Shown here: piece after piece, positions 16,165-24,406 of the stretch
Layout: every line of letters starts with the position of its first letter
How positions within the stretch are numbered: position 1 is the stretch's first letter
Origin: CAYZPB01 sp964568525
GTDB lineage: Bacteria; Bacillota; Bacilli; Tepidibacillales; Tepidibacillaceae
DNA length: 31,866 nt
Reading direction: 5' to 3'
Assembly (NCBI GenBank): GCA_964568525.1
Contig: CAZMPM010000013.1
Span: 1 to 31,866, forward strand
Translations under genes and position numbers: made by a program
The notes under the pieces: generated by a model
What the model saw: the letters and a program-made list of their open reading frames with translations, nothing else
What the model was told of the DNA's origin: nothing
Database searches by the model: none

Positions 16165-16875
16165 GTGATTCTGCTGTTACGCGAGCAGGTTAGGGGTTAT
16201 CGCCACATCTTTAAGTTGGATCCGGAAAAGCCGATTAGTGAGTCACAACTTATGGCTTTATGTAATTCGGGCACAGACGCGATTATCGTTGGTGGAACGT
16301 TAGGGATTACACGTGCTAATGTGAGTAAGTTGCTTAGTAGATTACGTGCAGTCAATTGCCAATTACCGCTGATTCACGAGGTTTCGACAGTGGAAGCGAT
16401 TGTTAATGGTTTTGATTTTTATCTGGTACCGCTCGTGCTAAATGCGCGAAATCCCGAGTGGTTGTTTGCAGCACATCATAAAGCAATAAAAGAGCTAGAT
16501 GAATTGATTGATTGGAAGCGGATTTTGCTGGAAGGTTATATAGTGCTGAATCAGGATTCTTCTGTGGCTCAATTAACAGAGAGTCAAACCGAATTATCAT
16601 TAGAGGACATCTGCGCATATGCAGCGATTGCTGACCAGATGCTTCAGTTACCGATCCTTTATATTGAGTATAGTGGTAGCTATGGTGATGTTGATCTGAT
16701 GCGTGAACTGAAATGTGTGGTTAATAATAGTCAAATTTTCTACGGTGGGGGCATTAACACGTCTGAGCGAGCACGAATAATGAGTAGGTATGCCGATACG
16801 ATTGTTGTCGGTAATATTATTTATCAAGATTTTGCGGCGGCATTAGCGACTGTGCCAAGGCAAAAACTGCTATAA
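16165..16875 (+). CDS. pcrB: Heptaprenylglyceryl phosphate synthase PcrB
   Basis: TIM-barrel prenyltransferase that joins sn-glycerol-1-phosphate and a long polyprenyl diphosphate, giving an archaeal-type ether lipid precursor found in Bacilli. Motifs seen: HIFKLDP, SGTDAIIVGGT, EVSTVEAIVNGFDFYLVPLVLN, EGYIVLNQDS, the Tyr-Glu-Tyr strand YIEYSGSYGDV and FYGGGI...ADTIVVGN. The length (up to 236) fits. The start is uncertain: GTG 16165 overlaps a strong Shine-Dalgarno match AGGTGAT (16163-16169), which would instead place initiation at CTG 16171 or 16174 and give the family's N-terminal length. pcrB precedes pcrA as in Bacillus. Confidence 0.92.
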   Translation: MILLLREQVRGYRHIFKLDPEKPISESQLMALCNSGTDAIIVGGTLGITRANVSKLLSRLRAVNCQLPLIHEVSTVEAIVNGFDFYLVPLVLNARNPEWLFAAHHKAIKELDELIDWKRILLEGYIVLNQDSSVAQLTESQTELSLEDICAYAAIADQMLQLPILYIEYSGSYGDVDLMRELKCVVNNSQIFYGGGINTSERARIMSRYADTIVVGNIIYQDFAAALATVPRQKLL

Positions 16876-16876
16876 T
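16868..16876 (+). promoter_or_regulatory. Possible extended -10 promoter for pcrA-ligA
   Basis: TGCTATAAT, an extended -10 element, spans the last codons of pcrB. No good -35 hexamer is seen 16-18 nt upstream, which is tolerated by extended -10 promoters. It would start a transcript near 16883 for pcrA and ligA. Confidence 0.4.
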
Positions 16877-16911
16877 ATAAGAGTAAAATACGCGGAAATG
16901 AGTGAGTAAAA

Positions 16912-19071
16912 ATTCTAAATCAAGAGCTAATCTTAAAGGGTTTAAATAAAGAGCAACGTTTAGCAGTGGAAACAATTGAGGGTCCGGTACTAATAATAGC
17001 TGGCGCTGGCAGTGGAAAAACACGAGTAATAACTCATCGAGTTGCAAATATCCTAAGTACAGGGGTACCGCCTTGGAGCGTGCTAGCAATTACCTTTACC
17101 AATAAGGCGGCGCGCGAGATGCGTGAACGGGTCGAGCAATTAATCGGCGATGTTGCTAACGATGTATGGATTTCGACATTCCACTCGCTCTGCGTACGTA
17201 TTTTACGACGCGATATTGGGTTGCTTGGCTATGCACAGAGTTTTACCATTCTTGATACCAGCGACCAACTGACGGTGATAAAACAGGTGATGCGCGACTT
17301 GAATATTGATCCCAAACAATTAGAACCGAAGGCGGTTTTAGCTACAATCAGCAATGCCAAAAACGAACTAATTACTGTGAAGCAGTACCAGCGGATTGCG
17401 ACAGACTTTTTTGCGCAGCAGGTAGCAACGATTTACGAGCGCTACCAGCAGCGGTTGCATTTAAACAACTCACTAGATTTTGATGACTTAATCATGTTGA
17501 CGGTGCAACTTTTTGAGAAGTCGCCAGAGACACTGGAGTTCTATCAGATGCGTTTCAAATATATCCATGTCGATGAGTATCAGGATACTAACCGTGCGCA
17601 GTATCGTTTGGTTAAGCTATTAGCGGATTTACACAAAAATATCTGTGTAGTTGGTGATACTGATCAATCAATCTATATGTGGCGTGGGGCGGACATTGGC
17701 AATATTTTGTCGTTTGAGACTGATTTTAAAAACGCTAAAGTAATTAACCTAGAGCAGAATTATCGCTCGACCAAGAATATTCTAGCTGCAGCGAATGTGC
17801 TAATTAGTAATAATCAGCAGCGTAAAGACAAAAATCTCTGGACAGATAATCCTACAGGCGGGTTAATTGGAATCTATCGTGCTAATAATGAGCATGAGGA
17901 GGCTTACTTTATCGCTAATAAGATTACTGAGGGGACACGTGCTTATGCGGAGTACGCGGTCTTTTATCGGACCCATGCGCAAAGCCGGGTCATTGAGGAA
18001 ATATTGATTAAGTCTAATATTCCTTATCGAATTTATGGCGGAACTAAGTTCTATGAGCGAATGGAAATCAAGGATATTCTTGCTTTTCTGCGCCTTTTTG
18101 CCAACAAAGATGATGATATATCCTTGCGTCGGATTATTAATAAACCACGACGTGGAATTGGGGATGTGACAGTTGAGCGGATTGCTGCTTACGCAGATAG
18201 CAAGGGCATCTCCATCTATGACGCATTAAAAGAGGCGGAACAGATTGGACTTGGTGCTAGTACGGTTAGCAAGGTGCAGGAGTTTACTGCGCTAATTGAT
18301 GGATTAATGGAAAAGAAACCGCTTATCAGCATTACCAATCTAACTAAAGAGCTATTGGCGGCAACTGGTTATCAAACTGAGTTAGAACGAGAGCGAAGCA
18401 TTGAGGCTGATGGTCGAATCGAAAATATACAAGAGTTTTTGTCGGTTACGACCGATTATGAGAAGACTAATGATGAACCGACACTTGAGGGGTTCCTCTC
18501 CGATGTTGCTCTAATGAGCGACTTGGACGATGACGGCGAGCGCGAAGATAACCTTGTTTCACTACTGACTCTGCATACTGCTAAAGGGCTAGAGTATCCT
18601 GTCGTTTTTATTGTTGGAATGGAAGAGGGAATATTTACGCATCATCGAGCGATTTTTGATACGTTAGAGATGGGAGAGGAGCGCCGTTTAGCAGATGTTG
18701 GGATTACACGAGCTCAGGAGGAACTGTATTTGTTAAATGCCTATTCGCGAATGCTATATGGACGAATGCAAGTAAATCCAGTTTCGCGATTTATTGAGGA
18801 ATTGCCGGAAGAATATTTGAGTGATCAAAAGGCAGAGGAACGCAAACAGAACCGAATTAAGAAGAGCAGCCCTGTGGTTGCTAGACATCAGGATGCATCC
18901 AAAATGGAATGGCAGACTGGCGATAAGGCGCAGCACAAGACTTGGGGTATCGGAACAGTGGTAGCACTTAAGAATGAAGGCGAAGCACTGGAGTTGACGG
19001 TTGCATTCGCTGAGCCTGTTGGTCTTAAAAAACTACTAGCAAAATTTGCTCCGTTAGAAAAGGTTGAGTAA
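16912..19071 (+). CDS. pcrA: ATP-dependent DNA helicase PcrA (UvrD-like, SF1A), non-standard start
   Basis: 3'-5' DNA helicase for repair and for displacing recombinase from DNA. Motifs: Q motif LNKEQRLAV, Walker A AGAGSGKT (about 30-37 from the proposed start), TFTNKAAREM, STFHSLCVRIL, DEYQDT (221-226), VGDTDQSIYMWRGAD, QNYRST, TLHTAKGLEYPVVF and VGITRAQEEL, with a C-terminal PcrA-type tail. The first standard start codon, GTG 16966, lies after the Q motif and would remove it. In-frame codons back to the TGA at 16903 encode ILNQELILKGLNKEQ, matching the PcrA N-terminus, with no ATG, GTG or TTG. ATT 16912 is the best candidate and gives 719 residues, near family size; a 1-bp sequence error is the alternative. 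ligA follows immediately. Confidence 0.9.
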   Translation: MLNQELILKGLNKEQRLAVETIEGPVLIIAGAGSGKTRVITHRVANILSTGVPPWSVLAITFTNKAAREMRERVEQLIGDVANDVWISTFHSLCVRILRRDIGLLGYAQSFTILDTSDQLTVIKQVMRDLNIDPKQLEPKAVLATISNAKNELITVKQYQRIATDFFAQQVATIYERYQQRLHLNNSLDFDDLIMLTVQLFEKSPETLEFYQMRFKYIHVDEYQDTNRAQYRLVKLLADLHKNICVVGDTDQSIYMWRGADIGNILSFETDFKNAKVINLEQNYRSTKNILAAANVLISNNQQRKDKNLWTDNPTGGLIGIYRANNEHEEAYFIANKITEGTRAYAEYAVFYRTHAQSRVIEEILIKSNIPYRIYGGTKFYERMEIKDILAFLRLFANKDDDISLRRIINKPRRGIGDVTVERIAAYADSKGISIYDALKEAEQIGLGASTVSKVQEFTALIDGLMEKKPLISITNLTKELLAATGYQTELERERSIEADGRIENIQEFLSVTTDYEKTNDEPTLEGFLSDVALMSDLDDDGEREDNLVSLLTLHTAKGLEYPVVFIVGMEEGIFTHHRAIFDTLEMGEERRLADVGITRAQEELYLLNAYSRMLYGRMQVNPVSRFIEELPEEYLSDQKAEERKQNRIKKSSPVVARHQDASKMEWQTGDKAQHKTWGIGTVVALKNEGEALELTVAFAEPVGLKKLLAKFAPLEKVE

Positions 19072-19083
19072 AGGGTGAGTGCA

Positions 19084-21087
19084 GTGGGAGTGGTAGAGAA
19101 AAGGATTGCTGAATTACGTGCGTTAATCAATGAACATGATCATCGTTATTATGTGCAGGATAAACCGATTATTACCGATGAGGAATATGACCTAATTTTA
19201 CGCGAGCTGCTGCAGCTGGAAGCTGCAAATCCGGCGCTGATTAGCGCGGATTCGCCAACGCAGCGCGTTGGTGGCGAGCCGCAAGCGCAATTTGCCAAGG
19301 TGGAACATTCCATTCCGTTGATTAGTTTGGGCAATGCTTTTAATGAACAGGAAATTTATGATTTCGAACGCCGAGTACGGCAGGCACTACCTACTGCTGT
19401 TATTGAATATCTGGTTGAGTTGAAGATTGATGGTTTAGCTGTTTCTCTACGCTATGAAGCTGGCGAGCTTGTGACCGGTGCAACCCGAGGGGATGGGCTG
19501 GTCGGTGAGGATATTACGGCAAACTTGCGGACAGTTCGCACAATCCCTCTGCGCTTGCGCAGAGCGGTAAACATTGAGGTGCGAGGCGAGGTATATTTGC
19601 CGAAAGCGGAGTTCCTGCGGATTAATCAGGAACGTGAAGAGGCGGGCGAGCAAACTTTTGCGAATCCGCGGAATGCGGCTGCTGGTTCAGTGCGTCAGCT
19701 GGATCCGCGCGTGGCGGCAAGTCGTGCTTTGGCAGTTTTCATTTATGGAGTTGGTCTAGCTGAAAGCAATCAGGCGATAACGCATGCAGACACACTAAAT
19801 TATTTAGAAGATCTGGGTTTTCGCGTTAATCGCGAGCGGTTAGTATGTAGTAACATTGAACAAGTGATTGAATATATCAGAAAATGGACGGAAGGGCGAC
19901 ACCTACTTCCCTATGATATTGACGGAATTGTGATTAAGGTGAACTCTCTAGCACAACAAACAGCACTTGGTGTGACGGCGCGCAGTCCTCGATGGGCAAT
20001 TGCTTATAAGTTCCCAGCCGAGGAGGCAATAACGCAATTAGAAAGTATTGAGGTTAATGTCGGTAGGACAGGTGTTGTAACGCCGGTTGCCGAGCTAAAT
20101 CCGGTTGCTCTAGCAGGCTCAACTGTACGACGGGCAACGCTGCATAACGCAGATTTTATTGCTGAAAAAGAGATCAAGCTTGGCGATTATGTTGTTGTAC
20201 GTAAGGCTGGTGACATCATTCCTGAGATTGTTCGCGTTATAAAAGAACGACGCACCGGCGGTGAACAGGAATTTATGATGCCTACTAATTGCCCGACATG
20301 CGATAGCATACTTCAGCGCCTAGAGGAAGAGGTAGCTTTGCGCTGTCTAAATCCCAACTGTCCAGCACAAACTTTAGAGGGGATCATTCACTTTGCTTCA
20401 CGCGGGGCGATGAATATTGACGGGCTTGGCGAGAAACTTGTTGAGCAGCTTTTTGTTGAGGGATTCATAAGCAATATCGCTGATTTATATAATTTAGACG
20501 GGAAACGCCTAGTTCAACTCGAGCGAATGGGTGAGAAGTCTGTGGAGAATCTGCTGAAGGCAATTGAGGCGAGCAAGGAGAATTCATTGGAGAAGCTACT
20601 TTTTGGACTAGGAATTCGCCACGTTGGTGCAAAGGCTGCACGAACACTCGCTGAGCGGTATCGTACGCTTGATGCGTTAATGTCTGCTGAGAAAGAAGAA
20701 TTATTAATGATTAATGATATTGGGCCGAAGTTAGCAAGTAGCCTGCTGGGATTTTTCGCAAATGAGGAAGCTCAGAAGCTGATTGAGGAATTACGCGTGG
20801 CTGGTTTAAACTTTGAATATCGGGGAAGAGGGCCTGCGGATGTTGACCCAGATTCTTATTTTTATGATAAAACGATTGTTTTAACTGGTACATTAGCAAG
20901 TATGACGCGTGATGAAGCGAGCCAAATATTAGTTGATTTAGGAGCTCGTGTTACAAGTAGCGTTACGAAGAAAACTGATTTAGTTATTGCTGGTGAAAGT
21001 GCCGGCTCGAAATTAGAAAAAGCACAGGCGCTTGGCGTTACTGTGCTTTCTGAAAATGAGTTAATACAATTACTAGCTAAATCCTAA
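19084..21087 (+). CDS. ligA: NAD-dependent DNA ligase LigA
   Basis: Seals nicks with NAD+ as AMP donor. Domain order: Ia (HRYYVQDKPIITDEEYD), adenylation domain with the KxDG lysine at about residue 114 (LKIDGLAVSLRY), OB fold, zinc finger Cys at about 403, 406, 421 and 426, helix-hairpin-helix region (ILLFGLGIRHVGAKAA-like) and C-terminal BRCT (about 590-667). The 667-residue length equals the Bacillus enzyme. I chose GTG 19084 because the ribosome binding site AAGGGTGA (19071-19078) overlaps the earlier GTG 19075. Only 12 nt follow the pcrA stop. The 3' end overlaps the convergent membrane-protein gene by 11 bp. Confidence 0.96.
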   Translation: MGVVEKRIAELRALINEHDHRYYVQDKPIITDEEYDLILRELLQLEAANPALISADSPTQRVGGEPQAQFAKVEHSIPLISLGNAFNEQEIYDFERRVRQALPTAVIEYLVELKIDGLAVSLRYEAGELVTGATRGDGLVGEDITANLRTVRTIPLRLRRAVNIEVRGEVYLPKAEFLRINQEREEAGEQTFANPRNAAAGSVRQLDPRVAASRALAVFIYGVGLAESNQAITHADTLNYLEDLGFRVNRERLVCSNIEQVIEYIRKWTEGRHLLPYDIDGIVIKVNSLAQQTALGVTARSPRWAIAYKFPAEEAITQLESIEVNVGRTGVVTPVAELNPVALAGSTVRRATLHNADFIAEKEIKLGDYVVVRKAGDIIPEIVRVIKERRTGGEQEFMMPTNCPTCDSILQRLEEEVALRCLNPNCPAQTLEGIIHFASRGAMNIDGLGEKLVEQLFVEGFISNIADLYNLDGKRLVQLERMGEKSVENLLKAIEASKENSLEKLLFGLGIRHVGAKAARTLAERYRTLDALMSAEKEELLMINDIGPKLASSLLGFFANEEAQKLIEELRVAGLNFEYRGRGPADVDPDSYFYDKTIVLTGTLASMTRDEASQILVDLGARVTSSVTKKTDLVIAGESAGSKLEKAQALGVTVLSENELIQLLAKS

Positions 21088-22153
21088 GATTACGATTGAT
21101 TATCCCGATTCTTACTAATGCTAAGAATATAATTACTGCAAGTGGTCCGAGCAAGATCCCGACTGCGCCGAAGGCCTTAAATCCGACCCAGATACTAATC
21201 AAGGTGGCGATTGGGCCAATGCCGATTCGATTACCAAGAACATATGGTTCAATTGCTTTACGGACAATTAAGATTACCAGCCAGAGAACGAATATTCCGA
21301 TACCAATAAGATAGTCGTCTGTTGCAATTTCGAAGATAGCCCAAGGTACTAGGGTTACACCAGTTCCAACAAAAGGCAGTATATCGACAATTGTAATTAA
21401 CAAAGCGATTGCTGCGGCATAGTTTATACCGAGCAGCTTCAGACCGGCAAAAGCAATAAGAAAGGTCAATGTACTAAGAATGAGCTGTCCCTCTAAGAAA
21501 CCGACTGTTGCATTCTTTATGTCAGTAGCTAAAACGGTAATTACTTCGCGCTTTCGCGGTTTAAAGATATCAAGTATACCTTCGTGAATTTTTGGTAAAT
21601 ACAAGCTAAAGAAGAAGACTGCAACAAAGTAAATAATCATCATGAAAAAGAAGTTTGGCAGAGACTTCGAAAGTGCAACCGCAAAGTGGCTAATTGGTGT
21701 TACAATGTCAATGTCAATTAAACTTTGTGCAAATTCATCAAAACGAATATTCATCTGATGAGCAATTTCCTGTGGTAGCATTAGAATATAGGTATGGATG
21801 TTGTTGTATATGTCAATAAACCACTGTTGAATTTCCGGTAGGCTGCGCTGAACAAATTTAGATAATGCGATAAATTCCTTCAATAACTTCGTGAAAGTCA
21901 AATAGAGTAAAAGCGTCATCACCGTCATAAAAACTACGAAGGTCACAGTAACTGATGGTAGACGTTTAACCCATTTAATTCGCATAAATAGTTTATTTAG
22001 CGGTTCAATCGCGACTGCAGTTAGGTAGGCTATCAAAAACACAAGGAAATGTGGCAAGGTAAGATACAGCACATAGCCAGTAGCTACAAATGCTGTTGCT
22101 GTAAGTAGAGCTATTAGAACTGTTAAGGCTGTCTTTTTAGCTTGCTCTTTCAT
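21077..22153 (-). CDS. AI-2E family (YtvI-like) membrane permease
   Basis: About 358 residues with about eight hydrophobic segments: two at the N-terminus, one near 70-90, a hydrophilic stretch with amphipathic helices, then a C-terminal cluster. The C-terminal signature DILPFVGTGVTLVPWAI, RKAIEPYVLGNRIGIGPIATLISIWVG and GILLGPLAVII is diagnostic of the AI-2E/UPF0118 family and close to Bacillus YtvI, a sporulation-associated protein. Family name aside, transport of autoinducer-2 should not be assumed; other members are ion antiporters or unknown. The start at 22153 has AGGAG at the correct distance, whereas the first ATG at 22159 directly abuts it. It is convergent with ligA and divergent from camS. 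Confidence 0.85.
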   Translation of the reverse strand: MKEQAKKTALTVLIALLTATAFVATGYVLYLTLPHFLVFLIAYLTAVAIEPLNKLFMRIKWVKRLPSVTVTFVVFMTVMTLLLYLTFTKLLKEFIALSKFVQRSLPEIQQWFIDIYNNIHTYILMLPQEIAHQMNIRFDEFAQSLIDIDIVTPISHFAVALSKSLPNFFFMMIIYFVAVFFFSLYLPKIHEGILDIFKPRKREVITVLATDIKNATVGFLEGQLILSTLTFLIAFAGLKLLGINYAAAIALLITIVDILPFVGTGVTLVPWAIFEIATDDYLIGIGIFVLWLVILIVRKAIEPYVLGNRIGIGPIATLISIWVGFKAFGAVGILLGPLAVIIFLALVRIGIINRNLRI

Positions 22154-22186
22154 TTCCATCTCCTGGTTTCACTAGAATTTTATACG

Positions 22187-22215
22187 TTTACTAGTTACGC
22201 ATAGTATTTTATACT
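22187..22215 (+). promoter_or_regulatory. Predicted promoter of camS with inverted repeat over the -10
   Basis: TTTACT (22187-22192), 17-nt spacer, TATACT (22210-22215). A perfect 9-bp inverted repeat, TTTTATACT at 22207-22215 and AGTATAAAA at 22223-22231 with a 7-nt centre, covers the -10 and start site and could be an operator or a 5' hairpin. Confidence 0.5.
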
Positions 22216-22270
22216 ATAAAGAAGTATAAAAAAAGTGTTTTTACAAATAATATTTATTGGAGGAGTTAAC

Positions 22271-23341
22271 TTGAAAGGTTATTACAAATATTTTGCGGGA
22301 CTATTAATCATTGCAACACTGTTACTTGCTACCGGTTGTGGAAGTGATGCTGTTGATAATAACAATTCAAGTGCAATTATCTCTCCGAGCATTTCTGTAA
22401 ATGAACAATATTACCGGGGTGTACTGCCCTATCATAAAAGTCCAATTAATGGGACACTAAAAGCGTTGCCGAATCGATTAGATGCTAGTCATTTTGAACT
22501 TACTTTATTAGAGTTTGCAAAGCAAAGTTATGACCCGGCTAAATATATTTTAACGGAAGGCCAGATTCTAACCAGTGATGCTATCCAACCATTTGTATAT
22601 GCGCCTAGTGATTCAATTTATGAAGGATTTGTCTATTCAATTATTGAACATAATTATTATTTAGCTAATGGGAATCTGGAGGGGATTGTTGTTGGCGTAA
22701 CGGTTTCCCCAACTTATTATGCTAAAGATGAAGATGGCAAATATAAAAGGAATGCTTATGGAGAGCGAATTAGCGAACGTTATACAAATGAAGCATTAAT
22801 TGAAAAGTCGAAATCGCTGTTGGAGGAATTAACTACGGTGATTCGCCGTGAGACTTTTGTCCCGATCCAGTTCGCAGTTATGCGGGCAGAGGACAGTGAT
22901 GTTAAGATACCTGGTACTTTTGTGTTAACTGGAAACGCTCTGATTGGAGAGCGTAGTGTCGTAAAATATGGAGAGATTAATGAAAAATTTTATTTTCTGC
23001 CAATTAGTGGCACACAAACATCAGCAATTGAGTCTGATATCTCACGCGGCTTTAATCAATTGAAAAAGGATGTTAATGATTTTCTGCCGAGATTTGCTGG
23101 TGTGACTGGCCTTGCTCGTTTTGTCGATGATAAACCGGTTGAGTTGAAACTAGAAATGTATACGGAGTTTGACTCCACACCGGAGGTCATTCAATTGACA
23201 CAGTTGTCGATTGACCGTATTGCTAAATATTTTCCGCAAAATATGTCAATCTATTTGTATATATCGACTGTAAATAAACCAAAAGCGCTCTATATCCGGA
23301 GTGCCAATGGTGAAGACTTTATGCATATTTATCGAAATTAA
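22271..23341 (+). CDS. camS: CamS-family lipoprotein (YerH-like)
   Basis: Lipoprotein of the CamS family, whose staphylococcal member releases the cAM373-like sex-pheromone peptide from its signal sequence. The N-terminus has a basic start, a hydrophobic run and the lipobox LLATGC, giving a mature protein of about 330 residues on the outer membrane face. The mature part includes ISPSISVNEQYYRGVLPY, a stretch with GIVVGVTVSPTYYA and a C-terminal FVDDKPVELKLEMYTEF. I prefer TTG 22271 because GGAGGAG (22259-22265) sits 5 nt upstream; a GTG at 22235 would place that site inside the gene. The molecular role of CamS proteins is unclear; a location just after ligA is typical for Bacilli. The stop is 2 bp from the convergent putA stop. 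Confidence 0.88.
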   Translation: MKGYYKYFAGLLIIATLLLATGCGSDAVDNNNSSAIISPSISVNEQYYRGVLPYHKSPINGTLKALPNRLDASHFELTLLEFAKQSYDPAKYILTEGQILTSDAIQPFVYAPSDSIYEGFVYSIIEHNYYLANGNLEGIVVGVTVSPTYYAKDEDGKYKRNAYGERISERYTNEALIEKSKSLLEELTTVIRRETFVPIQFAVMRAEDSDVKIPGTFVLTGNALIGERSVVKYGEINEKFYFLPISGTQTSAIESDISRGFNQLKKDVNDFLPRFAGVTGLARFVDDKPVELKLEMYTEFDSTPEVIQLTQLSIDRIAKYFPQNMSIYLYISTVNKPKALYIRSANGEDFMHIYRN

Positions 23342-23343
23342 AA

Positions 23344-24261
23344 TTATTTAAATAAGCCTTTGATAACAAAAAATGCATTTGCCGGTCGTTCAGCCACGCG
23401 GCGTGAGAAGTAGGGGAACCAATCTCTGCCGTAAGGTGTGTAGATGCGAACGCGGTAGCCCTCTTTTAGTAGTTGTTTTTGTAAATCGGGGCTGATGCCA
23501 TAAAGCATCTGAAATTCATAGAGCGAATGTGCGATGTTATTAGCCTTAACGAATTTTTTGATCTCATCCACAACATGGACATCATGTGTTGCAACCGCAG
23601 CATAATTGCCGTTTAGTAAATGAGTTTTAATGATGTCGATAAAGTTTTTGTCGACGTCTTTTTTATGCGGAAAAGCGATCTCCCTTGACTCTTTGTATGC
23701 ACCCTTAATTAAACGTAGGTTAGTCCCAAGTTTGCCTAGATCATCGATATCTTGTGCTGTACGGTATAGGTAGGCTTGTAGTGCAAGGCCAACATGTTGA
23801 TTGGTAAACTCGGCTTGGACTCTTTTGAAAAGATCGATAGTAATCTGTACAACAGCAGCGTCTTCAATATCAATTCGCACAAAATTATTATAAGTCCGCG
23901 CCCGAGCAACAATTTGTCGAACATTTTCATAACACAGTTCAGGATCAATTGATAAGCCAAGCTGCGTTAACTTAATCGATAAATTAGAGTTAAGCTGATT
24001 TGCCGCAATCAAATCGAGAATAGCAATCGCTTCATTAGTCGCTTCAATTGCCTCTTCGCGTGTCGTGATGCCCTCACCAACATGGTCTAGTGTTATAAGG
24101 AAGCCTTCTTCATTTAGTCGTTTAACCTCGACGACTGTATCTTTTAGCTCTTCAGCGCAAATAAATCGCTTTGCACCAAGCTTAAAACCATATTTACCAA
24201 TAAAATTTTTAACTAATTTATTCTCGGAAATCCCAAGAATTATACCTCTGCCAATACTCAT
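23344..24261 (-). CDS. putB: Proline dehydrogenase (FAD-dependent)
   Basis: First step of proline catabolism, proline to pyrroline-5-carboxylate with FAD reduction and electrons to quinone. This is the short monofunctional Bacillus type (305 residues, about 300 expected). Motifs: LDHVGEGITTREEA, SIKLTQLGLSID, FVRIDIEDA, LALQAYLYRT, LRLIKGAYKES (substrate and FAD site), VATHD, YEFQMLYGI and the C-terminal RIYTPYGRDWFPYFSRRVAERP. Start at 24261 (complement ATG) behind AAGAGG. It is divergent from the P5C dehydrogenase gene that completes the pathway. Confidence 0.93.
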   Translation of the reverse strand: MSIGRGIILGISENKLVKNFIGKYGFKLGAKRFICAEELKDTVVEVKRLNEEGFLITLDHVGEGITTREEAIEATNEAIAILDLIAANQLNSNLSIKLTQLGLSIDPELCYENVRQIVARARTYNNFVRIDIEDAAVVQITIDLFKRVQAEFTNQHVGLALQAYLYRTAQDIDDLGKLGTNLRLIKGAYKESREIAFPHKKDVDKNFIDIIKTHLLNGNYAAVATHDVHVVDEIKKFVKANNIAHSLYEFQMLYGISPDLQKQLLKEGYRVRIYTPYGRDWFPYFSRRVAERPANAFFVIKGLFK

Positions 24262-24297
24262 TCAAACGCCTCTTTTCTCTGTCAAAATCCATTGCCT

Positions 24298-24325
24298 ATT
24301 ATATCATAACTTTACTTTTGCAAAA
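24298..24325 (-). promoter_or_regulatory. Predicted promoter of the proline dehydrogenase gene
   Basis: Read on the minus strand, TTTTGC (24325-24320), 16-nt spacer and a perfect TATAAT (24303-24298). Transcription would start near 24290, about 30 nt before the start codon. Confidence 0.5.
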
Positions 24326-24354
24326 GGATAAAATAGTAAGGTTTTATTTTACCC
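24326..24354. repeat. Imperfect inverted repeat between divergent proline genes
   Basis: GGATAAAAT (24326-24334) and ATTTTACCC (24346-24354) match in 8 of 9 positions around an 11-nt centre. It lies directly upstream of the minus-strand -35 and upstream of the plus-strand gene, a suitable place for an operator controlling both proline genes. No known regulator consensus was recognised. Confidence 0.35.
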
Positions 24355-24406
24355 TTGAATAAGTTAGAATAGAGAAAGATACAGAAACATGATTGGGGGA
24401 CTTGCA

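Noticed and set aside
21077..22153. AI-2 exporter linked to luxS
   Set aside because: The family name is historical and the protein is closer to YtvI; it is not in the luxS transcription unit.
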